Source: Candidatus Melainabacteria bacterium
GTDB lineage: Bacteria; Cyanobacteriota; Vampirovibrionia; Obscuribacterales; Obscuribacteraceae
Direction of reading: 5' to 3'
NCBI GenBank assembly: GCA_012965515.1
Contig: DTSE01000093.1
Span: 1 to 39,777 of the forward strand
Length of the DNA stretch: 39,777 nucleotides
Positions 16,181 to 24,462 of the stretch are shown here, piece by piece. How positions within the stretch are numbered: position 1 is the first letter of the stretch; the number at the start of each line of letters is the position of its first letter. Below the pieces are notes generated by a model. It had not been told where the DNA came from, did no database searches, and saw only the letters and a list, made by a program, of their open reading frames with translations. Position numbers and translations under genes: made by a program.

Positions 16181-16423
16181 GGGAGTTGGGCACAAATCTA
16201 TTAGTGCCGTAATCCCACCAAATCAATTTGCGACTCACGCTCTGTCAATCGACAAGAGTAGGTGGAGAATCGCGGCTGTGATTTTGTCAAAAAAGTGCTT
16301 TGATGAGACGCAGATGGGTACCACCGAGTTCGGTGCCAAACTACCCTGAAAGCTTTTTTGGTCGTCACAGCCTGCTCCACTGAGTCCCAAGCAATGTCCG
16401 GTAATGCCCCGGCATAATTTTTT
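16181..16423 (+). ncRNA. Candidate structured RNA ending in an intrinsic terminator, upstream of a pilin gene
   Basis: This 240-base stretch without a gene folds by eye into a series of nested helices. GGGA/TCCC encloses GGCAC/GTGCC near 16181-16216. CCACC 16215-16219 can pair with GGTGG 16261-16265, enclosing a CTCTGTC/GAC-A-AGAG hairpin at about 16240-16258. A long domain closes with GGCTGTGA 16274-16281 and TCACAGCC 16365-16372. Inside it are AAAAAAG/CTTTTTT plus CTTT/AAAG, then GGGTA 16316-16320 with TACCC 16342-16346, then CACCG/CGGTG with an AGTT loop. An intrinsic terminator follows at 16394-16423. It could be a riboswitch leader of the pilin gene or a separate small RNA. It does not match c-di-GMP-I, 6S, tmRNA or RNase P motifs that I know. 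Confidence 0.5.
16394..16423 (+). terminator. Intrinsic terminator before the pilin gene
   Basis: ATG-T-CCGG at 16394-16401 pairs with CCGGCAT at 16409-16415 (seven pairs, one bulged T, seven-base loop). AATTTTTT follows at 16416-16423. It ends the structured region and lies 125 bases before the pilin-like start, so it could act as an attenuator. Confidence 0.6.
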
Positions 16424-16548
16424 CGCGTTCAACTTTCTAGTCCGAAAAACCATAAAGTCTCAGTGCTATGTCATAGTGGTTATGCGTCCGCCGCTCGCCA
16501 CATCGAAAACCCCGCTTTTACTTACCAAAGTCCCCAGAGTTCGAAGAT

Positions 16549-16764
16549 ATGAAATCTAGATCTAAATCATTTACCAAGAGACGAAACAGGCGTTCGGGAC
16601 AGGCTATTACTGAGTATGCAGCGATGTTGGCTTTCGTAGCTGTACTCGTTGCTTGCGTTTTCGCTTTTGCTCCAGGCAAATTGTCGCCGGCGATCTCAGC
16701 AGCCTTTTCTTGTGTCGCAAGCCAATTGAACAACCTCGCAGCAGCATCAACAACTGGTTCATGA
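16549..16764 (+). CDS. Flp-type (class IVb) pilin-like small protein
   Basis: A 71-residue protein. A very basic N terminus (KSRSKSFTKRRNRRSG) is followed by QAITEYAAMLAFVAVLVACV. This matches a prepilin-peptidase site: cleavage after Gly-17 would put Glu at +5 and Tyr at +6, exactly as in Flp pilins, followed by a hydrophobic helix. The rest is short and Ala/Ser rich with two additional cysteine residues. Flp pilins are assembled by the Tad secretion system at the inner membrane; none of the Tad genes is in the window. Ribosome binding is weak. The upstream structured region and terminator may control it. Confidence 0.75.
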   Translation: MKSRSKSFTKRRNRRSGQAITEYAAMLAFVAVLVACVFAFAPGKLSPAISAAFSCVASQLNNLAAASTTGS

Positions 16765-16840
16765 CATTGGCTAATTCGCCGCGCTCTTTCTCACGTCCAA
16801 ATGAGGACAGATGAGATAAACTACTTGTCCTTTCTGGGAC

Positions 16841-19800
16841 TTGGCCGTGGCGAAAAACATCATTGACTCTCAAAGCTGGGAGTTCTGGATCGATCGTGGT
16901 GGCACCTTCACCGATGTCATCGGTCGATCAAAAAAACAACCCGAACTTCTTCTCGTTACCAAACTACTGTCGGAATCTCCAGGTCAGTACGCCGATGCAA
17001 CCATCGAGGGCATGCGGCGATTAATTGCGCTTGCCGAAAAGGGCCATGATGCAGACACTGGCTCAGGTCTGGAAGGCAAAATTGCTGTCGCCCGAATGGG
17101 AACAACAATCGGCACAAACGCGCTGCTGCAAAAGCGCGGTGATCGTTGCGCCTTGATCACTAATCGCGGTTTCAAGGACGCCTTACGCATCGGTTATCAA
17201 AACCGCCCGGACATTTTTGCACTGGCGATCAAACTACCGGAAATGCTTTTCGAGAAAGCCGTAGAGCTGCAAGGGCGTTTTGACGCAGAAGGCAATGAGC
17301 TCGAGCCGCTTGATCTCGCGGACGCGGAAAAGCAACTTCAAGAACTGCTCGCCTCTGGAATCAAATCGATAGCAATTGTTTTTATGCATGCCTATCGTTT
17401 CGACAAGCACGAAAAGGCTGTCAAAGATCTCGCGCTGCGTCTTGGCTTCGAGCAGGTTTCCGCCTCGAGCGAAGTTAGTCCGCTCATACGCTTTGTCAGT
17501 CGCGGTGATACGGCAGTGGTCGACGCGTATTTGACTCCTCTTCTCAATCGATACCTGAAAACAATCACCGCAACCTTGCCTGGCTCTCGCCTTTACTTCA
17601 TGCAGTCGAATGGCGGTCTGACTCCAGCCATGAATTTTCGCGGGCGGGACTGCTTACTTTCGGGACCTGCCGGTGGCGTCGTCGCCGCGGCACACTCCTC
17701 TGCGCTGGCTGGATACAACCACGTAATCGGATTCGATATGGGTGGTACATCCACCGATGTTTGCCACTACGACGGTCATTTCGAGCGCACTTCCGAAACC
17801 GACATTCAGGGCGTTAAGATTCGCACGCCGATGATGGCCGTTCATACGGTCGCAGCTGGTGGCGGCTCTATACTTGCCTTCGACGGTGAACGCTGCCGGG
17901 TTGGACCGCAATCTGCAGGCGCAAACCCAGGACCGGCCTGCTACAGACGCGGTGGGCCTCTGGCTGTAACCGATGCAAATCTGTTGCTCGGTCGGATTCA
18001 ACCCAAGTTTTTCCCATCTATATTCGGCGAGAATCACGATCAGCCGCTGGACACACAAGCGGTAAGAGAAAAATTCGCCGCTCTTACTGAAGAAATCATC
18101 GCTGCCGGCGCGAGCAATCATGAAGGTGAAGAATCAGCATCGCAAGGAGTGTTGAACACACCCGAGCTTGTGGCTGAGGGATATTTGAAAATTGCCGTAG
18201 AGATTATGGCAAGCGCTGTTCGCAAAATCTCGACAGAGAAAGGTCACGACTTAGAGGGCTCGGCACTTAGCGCATTCGGCGGAGCGGGTGGACAGCACGC
18301 TTGTCAGATTGCCGATGAACTGAATATCAAGACTATTTTGCTTCACCCACTGGCTGGAGTACTCTCGGCGTTCGGCATCGGCATTGCAGACACGGTTGAG
18401 ATTGCACAAGCGGCCGTGGAAGAAGAATTCAACACCAAGAATTTGGCGAATCTGGAAAGAACAAAAACCGAGCTGGCAGCCAAAGCGACGGCTACACTCG
18501 CATCGCACGGCTTGAAGTCAGAAAATCTAGAAACTTCCTTTGGTCTGCATCTGCGCTATCGCGGCACCGATGCAGCGATTTTTGTCCCAATGAAGAGCGA
18601 AGCGGAAACGCGTAAGACGTTCGAAACCTTGCACCACAAAAGATACGGTTTTATCACCGACAAACCGATCGTAATAGAAAGCATATCGGCTGAAGTGATT
18701 TCAAAAGGAGAAAATGCCGATTGCGGATCCAGCCGAATAGACAAAGATGGTGTCTTGAAGGCTGTCGACACCGTTCAGCTATTCTGCGGTGGCAGATGGA
18801 GAGACGCCAATGTCTTCGTTCGCTCACAGCTGACGCAATCCGCCAGAATTGAAGGTCCGGCAATCATCGCAGAGGACACAGCCACAACAGTCGTAGATCC
18901 GGGCTGGTCTGCCAGAATCGATGAACGAGGTTTCCTCATCCTGGAAAAACAAAAAACCTCCGACTCTTCCGCCACTGCCAGGGGAGGTTCAGAAACCAAA
19001 GCCGACCCAATCAAACTTGAACTCTTCAGCAATCGACTTATGTCTATTGCCGAAGAAATGGGCATAGTCCTTCAAAACACAAGCCATTCCGTCAACATCA
19101 AAGAGCGATTGGATTTCTCGTGCGCCATCTTCGATCGACAGGGCAGACTGATCGCCAATGCTCCGCATATCCCCGTCCACCTTGGTTCTATGAGCGAAAG
19201 CGTACAATCGCTCATGCAAGAGAAAGCAAACGCGCTGGCACCGGGCGATACGTTCATCATCAACAACCCATTTCTAGGCGGCACGCATTTACCAGATGTC
19301 ACTGCGATCTCACCTGTTTTCGCCAAGCGCAGCAATGGCAAATATACAGCACCAGATTTCTTTGTCGCGTCGCGCGGGCACCATGCCGACATTGGCGGAA
19401 TCACACCGGGTTCGATGCCACCGGCTAGCAAAAATATAGATGAAGAAGGCGTGGTTTTCAGCCATTTCCACCTGGCCAAAGAGGGTCAGCTCAATGAAGA
19501 TGCTTTGCGAAAAGAATTGCTCGGCGCCAAATATCCGGCGCGCAACCCAGCACAAAACATCGCCGATCTTACTGCCCAAATCGCCGCAAACCGCTGCGGC
19601 GCTGACGCACTGGTGCGCCTCTGCGACCGCTACGGCTTAGGCGTGGTCGAGTCGTACATGCAATTCGTGCGCGACAACGCCGCTTCGTCGGTTCGCAAAG
19701 CACTCTCAAAGATAAGCGAAGGTGAGTTCTGCGGCGAACTGGATGATGGTTCAAAAATAGCAGTCCAGGTTAAAGTCAACCGCAAAAACGAAACTGTTTC

Positions 19801-20542
19801 GGTGAACTTTTCCGGCACCAGTGGTCAGCACCCGGGCAATATGAACGCGCCGAGTGCAATCAGCAAAGCCGCGCTGCTCTATGTTTTCCGCACAATAGTC
19901 AATGACAATATACCGCTCAACGATGGGTGCTTAAAACCTGTAGAATTTTCGGTTCCTGATAGCTGTATTCTCAATCCGAAACCTCCGGCAGCGGTGGTGG
20001 CAGGCAATGTAGAAACATCCCAGATTCTCGTCGATTCGCTCTATGGCGCCATGGATCTCATGGCTGCAGCTCAGGGCACGATGAATAACCTAACTTTCGG
20101 AAATGACGAGTTGCAATACTACGAAACCATATGTGGTGGCGCAGGCGCCGGCAAAGAGTATGCAGGCAGCAGCGCCGTGCACACGCATATGACCAATTCC
20201 AGGCTTACGGATCCAGAGATTTTGGAGCTGCGATATCCGGTCTTGCTTGAACACTTCGGCGTTCGCGCCGACAGTGGAGGCGCAGGAAAGAATAGAGGTG
20301 GAGACGGCACCATCCGCCGCATACGCTTCCTTATACCGATGACGGTTTCAATCCTCTCACAAAGACGAGTTGTCGAGCCTTTCGGTTTGCATGGAGGCAA
20401 GCCCGGCAAGCGCGGCGTCAACAAATGGATAAAAAAAGACGGCACGGAAGAAGTCTTGCCCGGCACAATTACAGTGAAAGTCGAAAGCGGCGACAGCATC
20501 CAGATCGAAACGCCAGGCGGCGGCGGCTGGGGCGAGCCGTAG
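16841..20542 (+). CDS. 5-oxoprolinase / hydantoinase, fused HyuA-HyuB form
   Basis: A 1233-residue enzyme with both halves in one chain. The N-terminal hydantoinase A part starts WIDRGGTFTDVIGR and holds MGTTIGTNALLQKRG and the phosphate-binding GFDMGGTSTDV. The C-terminal hydantoinase B part starts near residue 725 with FSNRLMSIAEEMG, then HIPVHLGSM and NNPFLGGTHLPD, and ends in a glycine-rich ETPGGGGWG. This fused layout and length are those of ATP-dependent 5-oxoprolinase, which opens 5-oxoproline to glutamate. N-methylhydantoinase or acetophenone carboxylase-like activity remains possible. The start is uncertain: TTG 16841 or GTG 16847, with no strong binding site; no ATG occurs before the first conserved motif. 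Confidence 0.93.
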   Translation: MAVAKNIIDSQSWEFWIDRGGTFTDVIGRSKKQPELLLVTKLLSESPGQYADATIEGMRRLIALAEKGHDADTGSGLEGKIAVARMGTTIGTNALLQKRGDRCALITNRGFKDALRIGYQNRPDIFALAIKLPEMLFEKAVELQGRFDAEGNELEPLDLADAEKQLQELLASGIKSIAIVFMHAYRFDKHEKAVKDLALRLGFEQVSASSEVSPLIRFVSRGDTAVVDAYLTPLLNRYLKTITATLPGSRLYFMQSNGGLTPAMNFRGRDCLLSGPAGGVVAAAHSSALAGYNHVIGFDMGGTSTDVCHYDGHFERTSETDIQGVKIRTPMMAVHTVAAGGGSILAFDGERCRVGPQSAGANPGPACYRRGGPLAVTDANLLLGRIQPKFFPSIFGENHDQPLDTQAVREKFAALTEEIIAAGASNHEGEESASQGVLNTPELVAEGYLKIAVEIMASAVRKISTEKGHDLEGSALSAFGGAGGQHACQIADELNIKTILLHPLAGVLSAFGIGIADTVEIAQAAVEEEFNTKNLANLERTKTELAAKATATLASHGLKSENLETSFGLHLRYRGTDAAIFVPMKSEAETRKTFETLHHKRYGFITDKPIVIESISAEVISKGENADCGSSRIDKDGVLKAVDTVQLFCGGRWRDANVFVRSQLTQSARIEGPAIIAEDTATTVVDPGWSARIDERGFLILEKQKTSDSSATARGGSETKADPIKLELFSNRLMSIAEEMGIVLQNTSHSVNIKERLDFSCAIFDRQGRLIANAPHIPVHLGSMSESVQSLMQEKANALAPGDTFIINNPFLGGTHLPDVTAISPVFAKRSNGKYTAPDFFVASRGHHADIGGITPGSMPPASKNIDEEGVVFSHFHLAKEGQLNEDALRKELLGAKYPARNPAQNIADLTAQIAANRCGADALVRLCDRYGLGVVESYMQFVRDNAASSVRKALSKISEGEFCGELDDGSKIAVQVKVNRKNETVSVNFSGTSGQHPGNMNAPSAISKAALLYVFRTIVNDNIPLNDGCLKPVEFSVPDSCILNPKPPAAVVAGNVETSQILVDSLYGAMDLMAAAQGTMNNLTFGNDELQYYETICGGAGAGKEYAGSSAVHTHMTNSRLTDPEILELRYPVLLEHFGVRADSGGAGKNRGGDGTIRRIRFLIPMTVSILSQRRVVEPFGLHGGKPGKRGVNKWIKKDGTEEVLPGTITVKVESGDSIQIETPGGGGWGEP

Positions 20543-20627
20543 AACTTTGCTGCAGGGACGACCCCATTCTGGCGGCGCCCGGTGCCGACCGGAAGCGCAC
20601 AATGCGCCCCGCACTTTCGCTTTCGAT

Positions 20628-21263
20628 TTAGAAAGGGATGCAGATTTCGTTGCGCTTCAAGAAAATCGGCGTGAATGGCGGATTGTAGTACGCCTCATAA
20701 GGCTCGCCGCTCGGCGAAAGTCCGCGAGAGTCCAAAATCTTTCTGAGCGTTACTAGATGCCTGTCGAAATTATCCTTGCGTGCCGAGCCCGAGAACTTAA
20801 GCACCGCAATCTTCTGTGCTGGCAGCTCGAACACCTTCACTCGCTTGTCGTCAGGAATTGGCAGTTTGTCCATGCTGTATTCGGGTGGCATAAAGAATCG
20901 CATTCTTATCGTTCGACCATCATTGCCCACTGACTGAGTGGTTACAGGAACGGTCATGGAGAGCTTTACTTTGGCGTTTCGATCCGAAACCGATTTGCTC
21001 AAAGCAACCGGATCTTGCGGGCGACTCTTTCCGAAAACGTAGCCTGCCAGAGTCTGAAAAGCTTCACTAAGAGCCTTCTCGCGTGTACCGGAGGCTTCCA
21101 CTTCGGCAACGATTCGCGCTGGGTACTCCCGCACCTCAAAGCTGTGATCAGATTCTTTCACCTGGTATGTAATTTCGCGCGTACTTGCATCGCTACGGTT
21201 GGAAAAAACCACCGCCGTTAAAATCGAAACTGCACCGATTGAAATTAGGATTCCGCGCCGCAT
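20628..21263 (-). CDS. SOUL-family heme-binding protein, membrane-anchored or exported
   Basis: A 211-residue protein. Residues 4-22 form a hydrophobic signal or anchor segment after MRRG. The remaining part matches the SOUL/HEBP family: YEVREYPARIVAEVEASG-like opening (here FEVREYPARIVAEVEASG), LAGYVFGKSR, KLSMTVPVTTQ, RMRFFMPPEYSMDKLPIP and the closing YEAYYNPPFTPIFLKRNEI. Family members bind heme or related tetrapyrroles, though bacterial roles are little known. It is convergent with the 5-oxoprolinase gene and nine bases downstream of the GGDEF gene on the same strand, so the two are likely cotranscribed. Confidence 0.9.
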   Translation of the reverse strand: MRRGILISIGAVSILTAVVFSNRSDASTREITYQVKESDHSFEVREYPARIVAEVEASGTREKALSEAFQTLAGYVFGKSRPQDPVALSKSVSDRNAKVKLSMTVPVTTQSVGNDGRTIRMRFFMPPEYSMDKLPIPDDKRVKVFELPAQKIAVLKFSGSARKDNFDRHLVTLRKILDSRGLSPSGEPYEAYYNPPFTPIFLKRNEICIPF

Positions 21264-21272
21264 CGGCTCTTC

Positions 21273-21971
21273 TCAAACACAAAACACTCGATCGCCGCCA
21301 CGGGCTCTTGCATAGTCTAACGCTTCCCATGCACGTGCAATCAACTGGTCGTACACGCCACCGTTTTGCGGGAAGGTTGCAACACCCACACTGGCCGTGA
21401 CTGAAAACGCTTGCCAGTTGTGGTTTATAGCTTGGTTGCCGCATCTCACTCGTAAACGCTCCGCTAGCAATGCCGCACCAGCAGTGCTGGTTTGCGGCAG
21501 GGCAAGCACGAATTCATTGCTTGAGTATCTGGCCGCTAAATCAACCTCGCGAATCCCTTCTCGAATGACGTTTGCTACGACTTTCGAAACAGCATCTACC
21601 GTCAGGGTTCCGTAGTGCGCGCGAATACCTTCAATGCCGTCTACGCCGAGCATGATTAACGCCACATGCTGTCCATATCTTCCGGCACGACTGAGTTCGG
21701 CCTTCAATTCTTTCAAGAAGGTTCTGTGATTGTAGAGTTCGGTCAGCGGATCTAAAAGCGCCAGCTTCTCGATATCTTCGCCGCGAGCAGAGGCAATACT
21801 AATTGTCTGTTGAATGGTTTCCAGATCGCGTTTTTCATAATCCCTAACTCGATCGAGAATATCCGGTCTGCCGCCGTAAGCATTCGGGTCCCCAAGCTTC
21901 TGGCGCTTTAGAGCATCAAGAATCGCGTGGGCGTGAGCTTCATTATCGACTGGTTGCGTGCCTTCGGACAT
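21273..21971 (-). CDS. GGDEF-domain protein with degenerate active site
   Basis: A 232-residue soluble protein. An N-terminal helical part of about 70 residues is followed by a GGDEF domain starting LLDPLTELYNHRTF. The signature GG(D/E)EF is replaced by SSNEF at residues 150-154, so diguanylate cyclase activity is unlikely. The inhibitory-site motif RxxD is intact as REVD at residues 141-144, exactly five residues before the signature, so c-di-GMP binding as a receptor is possible. The end has VTASVGVATFP and ARARGGDRV, as is usual in the fold. It precedes the SOUL gene by nine bases. Confidence 0.9.
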   Translation of the reverse strand: MSEGTQPVDNEAHAHAILDALKRQKLGDPNAYGGRPDILDRVRDYEKRDLETIQQTISIASARGEDIEKLALLDPLTELYNHRTFLKELKAELSRAGRYGQHVALIMLGVDGIEGIRAHYGTLTVDAVSKVVANVIREGIREVDLAARYSSNEFVLALPQTSTAGAALLAERLRVRCGNQAINHNWQAFSVTASVGVATFPQNGGVYDQLIARAWEALDYARARGGDRVFCV

Positions 21972-22117
21972 TGCTTCCTCTTAAAAACGTGCAAGCGTAA
22001 ACACGACTGCCCAGAGCAAATATACAGCTTTGGAGCAATAATTTCTCTAACTGTAGCCAAGAATCCTGTATCCCAGCGCCCGTTAGCCTTCCGGTCGTTT
22101 CTCACCACGATTTGCGA

Positions 22118-23146
22118 CTAGTGATTGTGCCTGTGATGGAGGTCCGGCCAGTGCGGGTGACTATGAGAAAGAGACTCATGCTGGTGCCAGTGTGAATGCC
22201 GGAGCGTTACCGGCTGCCCGGGATGCGTGTGGTTGTGATGCCCGTCATCATGGCTGTGCATATGAATGTGCTCCATCTCCTCGTGCTCGTGGTGGTGGGC
22301 ATGCTGGTCGTTCATCAATAGGTAAATGGCAAGCCCCATGACGCCCCCGGCTACAATCTGCATGGGCATCAGCGCTTCCTTGAGAAAAACAGCGGAGAAA
22401 ATTACGCCGAAAAACGGCGCGCTTGCAAAAATCATTTGTGAGCGCGTGGCACCCAACTGCTGCGCGGCAGTGATATAGAGAGTTAAGCTCAAGCCGTAAG
22501 CCAACGCTCCTACTAGAAGCGCTTGCGCGACAGATGGCACCGAAAGAATGTGCGGTTCGAATATCAGTCCCAAAATGAAGTTGGTGCTGCCTGCAGCCAA
22601 ACCTTTCAGGAAGGTAATACGCGCGGGACTGATACCATCGATAATGGCAGTCGAATTGTTGTCGATCCCCCAGCACAGACAAGCTAACGCGCTCAAACAG
22701 CCGGCCAAGAGCCCACTTGTGCCCTCCTGAACGCACAGCAACACAGCGGCGCCGGTGGCCATAAATACAGAGATCCACCCGATTCTGCCCAAATGCTCGC
22801 GAAATACAAGCCGTGCGATCAGTGCTGTGAAAACAGCCTCGAGAGTCAGCCACATCGAAACCGAAGAAGCGCTGGCGGCTTTCAAACCGAGCAAGAGGAA
22901 AACCGGAGCAAGCACACCGCCGAAAATCAATGCGACAGATAAGCGCTTGAAAGTCTTAGCGGAAAACGACCATGGCTCTTTGGCGGCAGCACTCTTAATA
23001 ATCAGCGGAGCCACACCGAGTGCTGCGCCCAAATAGAAAAGTCCTGCCAACTGAAAGGGCGGCAAAGTAGCAAGCATAGCTTTACCGGCAGGCGCTGCGC
23101 CAGCGAATAACATTGCCGATAAAACTGCCAGGATAATAGCGAACAT
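22118..23146 (-). CDS. EamA/DMT-family transporter with histidine-rich C-terminal tail
   Basis: An inner-membrane transporter of 342 residues with about ten hydrophobic helices arranged as two EamA repeats. The first repeat has LWLTLEAVFTALIARLVFRE-like sequence (seen as MWLTLEAVFTALIARLVFRE). The second has GATRSQMIFASAPFFGVIFS followed by FLKE. After the last helix comes a 64-residue tail from about residue 279 containing 24 histidines in HxH and HHH runs with Asp/Glu. Such a tail can bind Ni, Co, Zn or Cu, so the protein may move or sense a divalent metal, although EamA proteins usually move small organic solutes. AGAGAG precedes the ATG. Confidence 0.9.
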   Translation of the reverse strand: MFAIILAVLSAMLFAGAAPAGKAMLATLPPFQLAGLFYLGAALGVAPLIIKSAAAKEPWSFSAKTFKRLSVALIFGGVLAPVFLLLGLKAASASSVSMWLTLEAVFTALIARLVFREHLGRIGWISVFMATGAAVLLCVQEGTSGLLAGCLSALACLCWGIDNNSTAIIDGISPARITFLKGLAAGSTNFILGLIFEPHILSVPSVAQALLVGALAYGLSLTLYITAAQQLGATRSQMIFASAPFFGVIFSAVFLKEALMPMQIVAGGVMGLAIYLLMNDQHAHHHEHEEMEHIHMHSHDDGHHNHTHPGQPVTLRHSHWHQHESLSHSHPHWPDLHHRHNH

Positions 23147-23431
23147 TTGAACTCTCTCTTGAAGCTTTCACCGAACGATCAAGAAGCTCACCCTTGAAGC
23201 CTAAACAGTTGTCTTCAACTGGTCACAGACTCTAACGCGGGGGCCGAACGACCGGAAAAGCCGTATAGTACCCGAGCTATATGGATTTTTTATTGGTTTT
23301 ACATAATTCTGGAACCAGACAGACATGTGCTTCGTCATCCCGCGGGAAGGAAAAATATGGTTGTGGTGGGTAGAATCAAAACAACAAAGACTGTTATCGA
23401 TAAATGACATGCATTTTCAGGTATCAACGAA

Positions 23432-23899
23432 ATGGAAGTCTCGAAAAAAATTCTAGTGACAGCAGTGGCAAGTTTTGCCCTGATAGGTTTTTCAAACGCA
23501 GCGCTTGCAGCAAACGCTGCATCATCGGTGAAGCAGATCGCTGCATCCGACGACGATTCCAAGAAGGAAGTTAAGGCGAGCGGAAAGAACAAAACATTCA
23601 GTGGAAACGTTTCTTGGTACGGACCAGGATTCGACGGACGCCTGACCGCCAGCGGTGAGAGGTTCAACATGATGAAGATGACGGCAGCTCATCTCAAGTT
23701 GAAGTTCAACACAAAAGTCTTAGTCGAAGATCCGCGCACTGGCAATACTGTTGTCGTTCGAGTCAACGATCGCGGACCCTATCACGCCAAACGAGTAATG
23801 GATTTGTCTAAAGGCGGCGCCATGAAGCTGGGCACTATCTCCAGAGGCGTAACCTTCGTCGATTGCATGGTTCTCGACGACGACGATAAGAAAAGCTAG
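23432..23899 (+). CDS. RlpA-like double-psi beta-barrel protein, exported
   Basis: A 155-residue protein. A signal peptide covers about residues 1-25 (VSKKILVTAVASFALIGF, then SNAALA). A lysine-rich linker follows. Then comes an RlpA-like domain: VSWYGPGFDGRLTASGERFN, MTAAHLKLKFNTKVLV and VVRVNDRGPYHAKRVMDLS. This domain is found in RlpA lytic transglycosylases, which cut glycan strands without stem peptides at division sites, and in expansin-like proteins. The Asp of VNDRG and the conserved His of AAH are present. There is no lipobox and no SPOR domain, so it is a minimal soluble form. Activity is likely but unproven. Confidence 0.9.
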   Translation: MEVSKKILVTAVASFALIGFSNAALAANAASSVKQIAASDDDSKKEVKASGKNKTFSGNVSWYGPGFDGRLTASGERFNMMKMTAAHLKLKFNTKVLVEDPRTGNTVVVRVNDRGPYHAKRVMDLSKGGAMKLGTISRGVTFVDCMVLDDDDKKS

Positions 23900-23935
23900 C
23901 TGACGGCTTTGAAAACGAGCTAAAGCATCGAAAAG

Positions 23936-24424
23936 CTAACCAACGCTCATCAGCGTAAGCATCTCAACGACTTCTGACAGAGAGATCGGCGGACGCAAGC
24001 TTTTGAGAATTGATTGGCATTCAGATAATTCTAGTCTGGCAATCTTCGAACCGCTCTGGAAAAACTCGACCATCTGAGGGTTTCCAGCAACCAGCGTAGC
24101 AGCAACACCGCTGCCTGCTCCCAGCAGTCTTTCCAGTTCAGCATTGAGTTGCGAGACTGGATCTGAGCTGACAACACCGCCTGTGGCGCCACCTGGACTG
24201 AGCGATGAAAGGCTTGCGGAAGCGCCGCCCAAGCCAGCAGTCAATCCAGCAGAAAGACTCAACGCAGAGCCGGAATTCGCTCCCCCGGACGCATACTCAA
24301 ACGCACCACCACCGGTGGCATAAGCCTTGACCGCCCGATTGATGAAATCATCTTTCTTGTCGAGCCCGACCTTTTCCAGAATTTTCAAGGTTTCCATATC
24401 GGCAAGAAATGTCAGTTCGCTCAC
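23936..24424 (-). CDS. Unknown protein with Gly/Ser/Ala-rich centre
   Basis: A 162-residue protein that I do not recognise. The N terminus is an ordinary soluble-looking helix (METLKILEKVGLDKKDDFIN). Residues about 38-90 are almost only Gly, Ser, Ala and Leu. The last third is helical (QLNAELERLLGAGSG, ECQSILKSLRPPISLSEVVE). There is no signal peptide. GAGGAG-like sequence lies just before the ATG. It is 38 bases downstream of the TPR gene on the same strand and probably shares its transcript. The composition resembles a linker joining two small helical domains. Confidence 0.6.
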   Translation of the reverse strand: MSELTFLADMETLKILEKVGLDKKDDFINRAVKAYATGGGAFEYASGGANSGSALSLSAGLTAGLGGASASLSSLSPGGATGGVVSSDPVSQLNAELERLLGAGSGVAATLVAGNPQMVEFFQSGSKIARLELSECQSILKSLRPPISLSEVVEMLTLMSVG

Positions 24425-24462
24425 GGTGAGCTCCTCATTATGGAATCTTCTGCTGCTCGAAA

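Noticed and set aside
16300-16345. 5S rRNA fragment on the minus strand
   Set aside because: The minus strand reads CCGAACTCGG as in 5S loop C, but the flanking 5S helices and the GCCGATGGTA segment are absent.
16128-16349. 73-codon frame in the structured region
   Set aside because: It starts in the loop of a terminator hairpin, has no binding site, and overlaps the paired RNA elements.
16274-16372. Hammerhead ribozyme or c-di-GMP-I riboswitch
   Set aside because: TTGATGAG and GAAAG resemble hammerhead core parts, but the first core C is T and the stems do not meet properly. The conserved c-di-GMP-I strings are missing.
22248-22853. 201-codon minus-strand frame inside the EamA transporter gene
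   Set aside because: Second frame of the same strand. The EamA frame has regular helices and homology.
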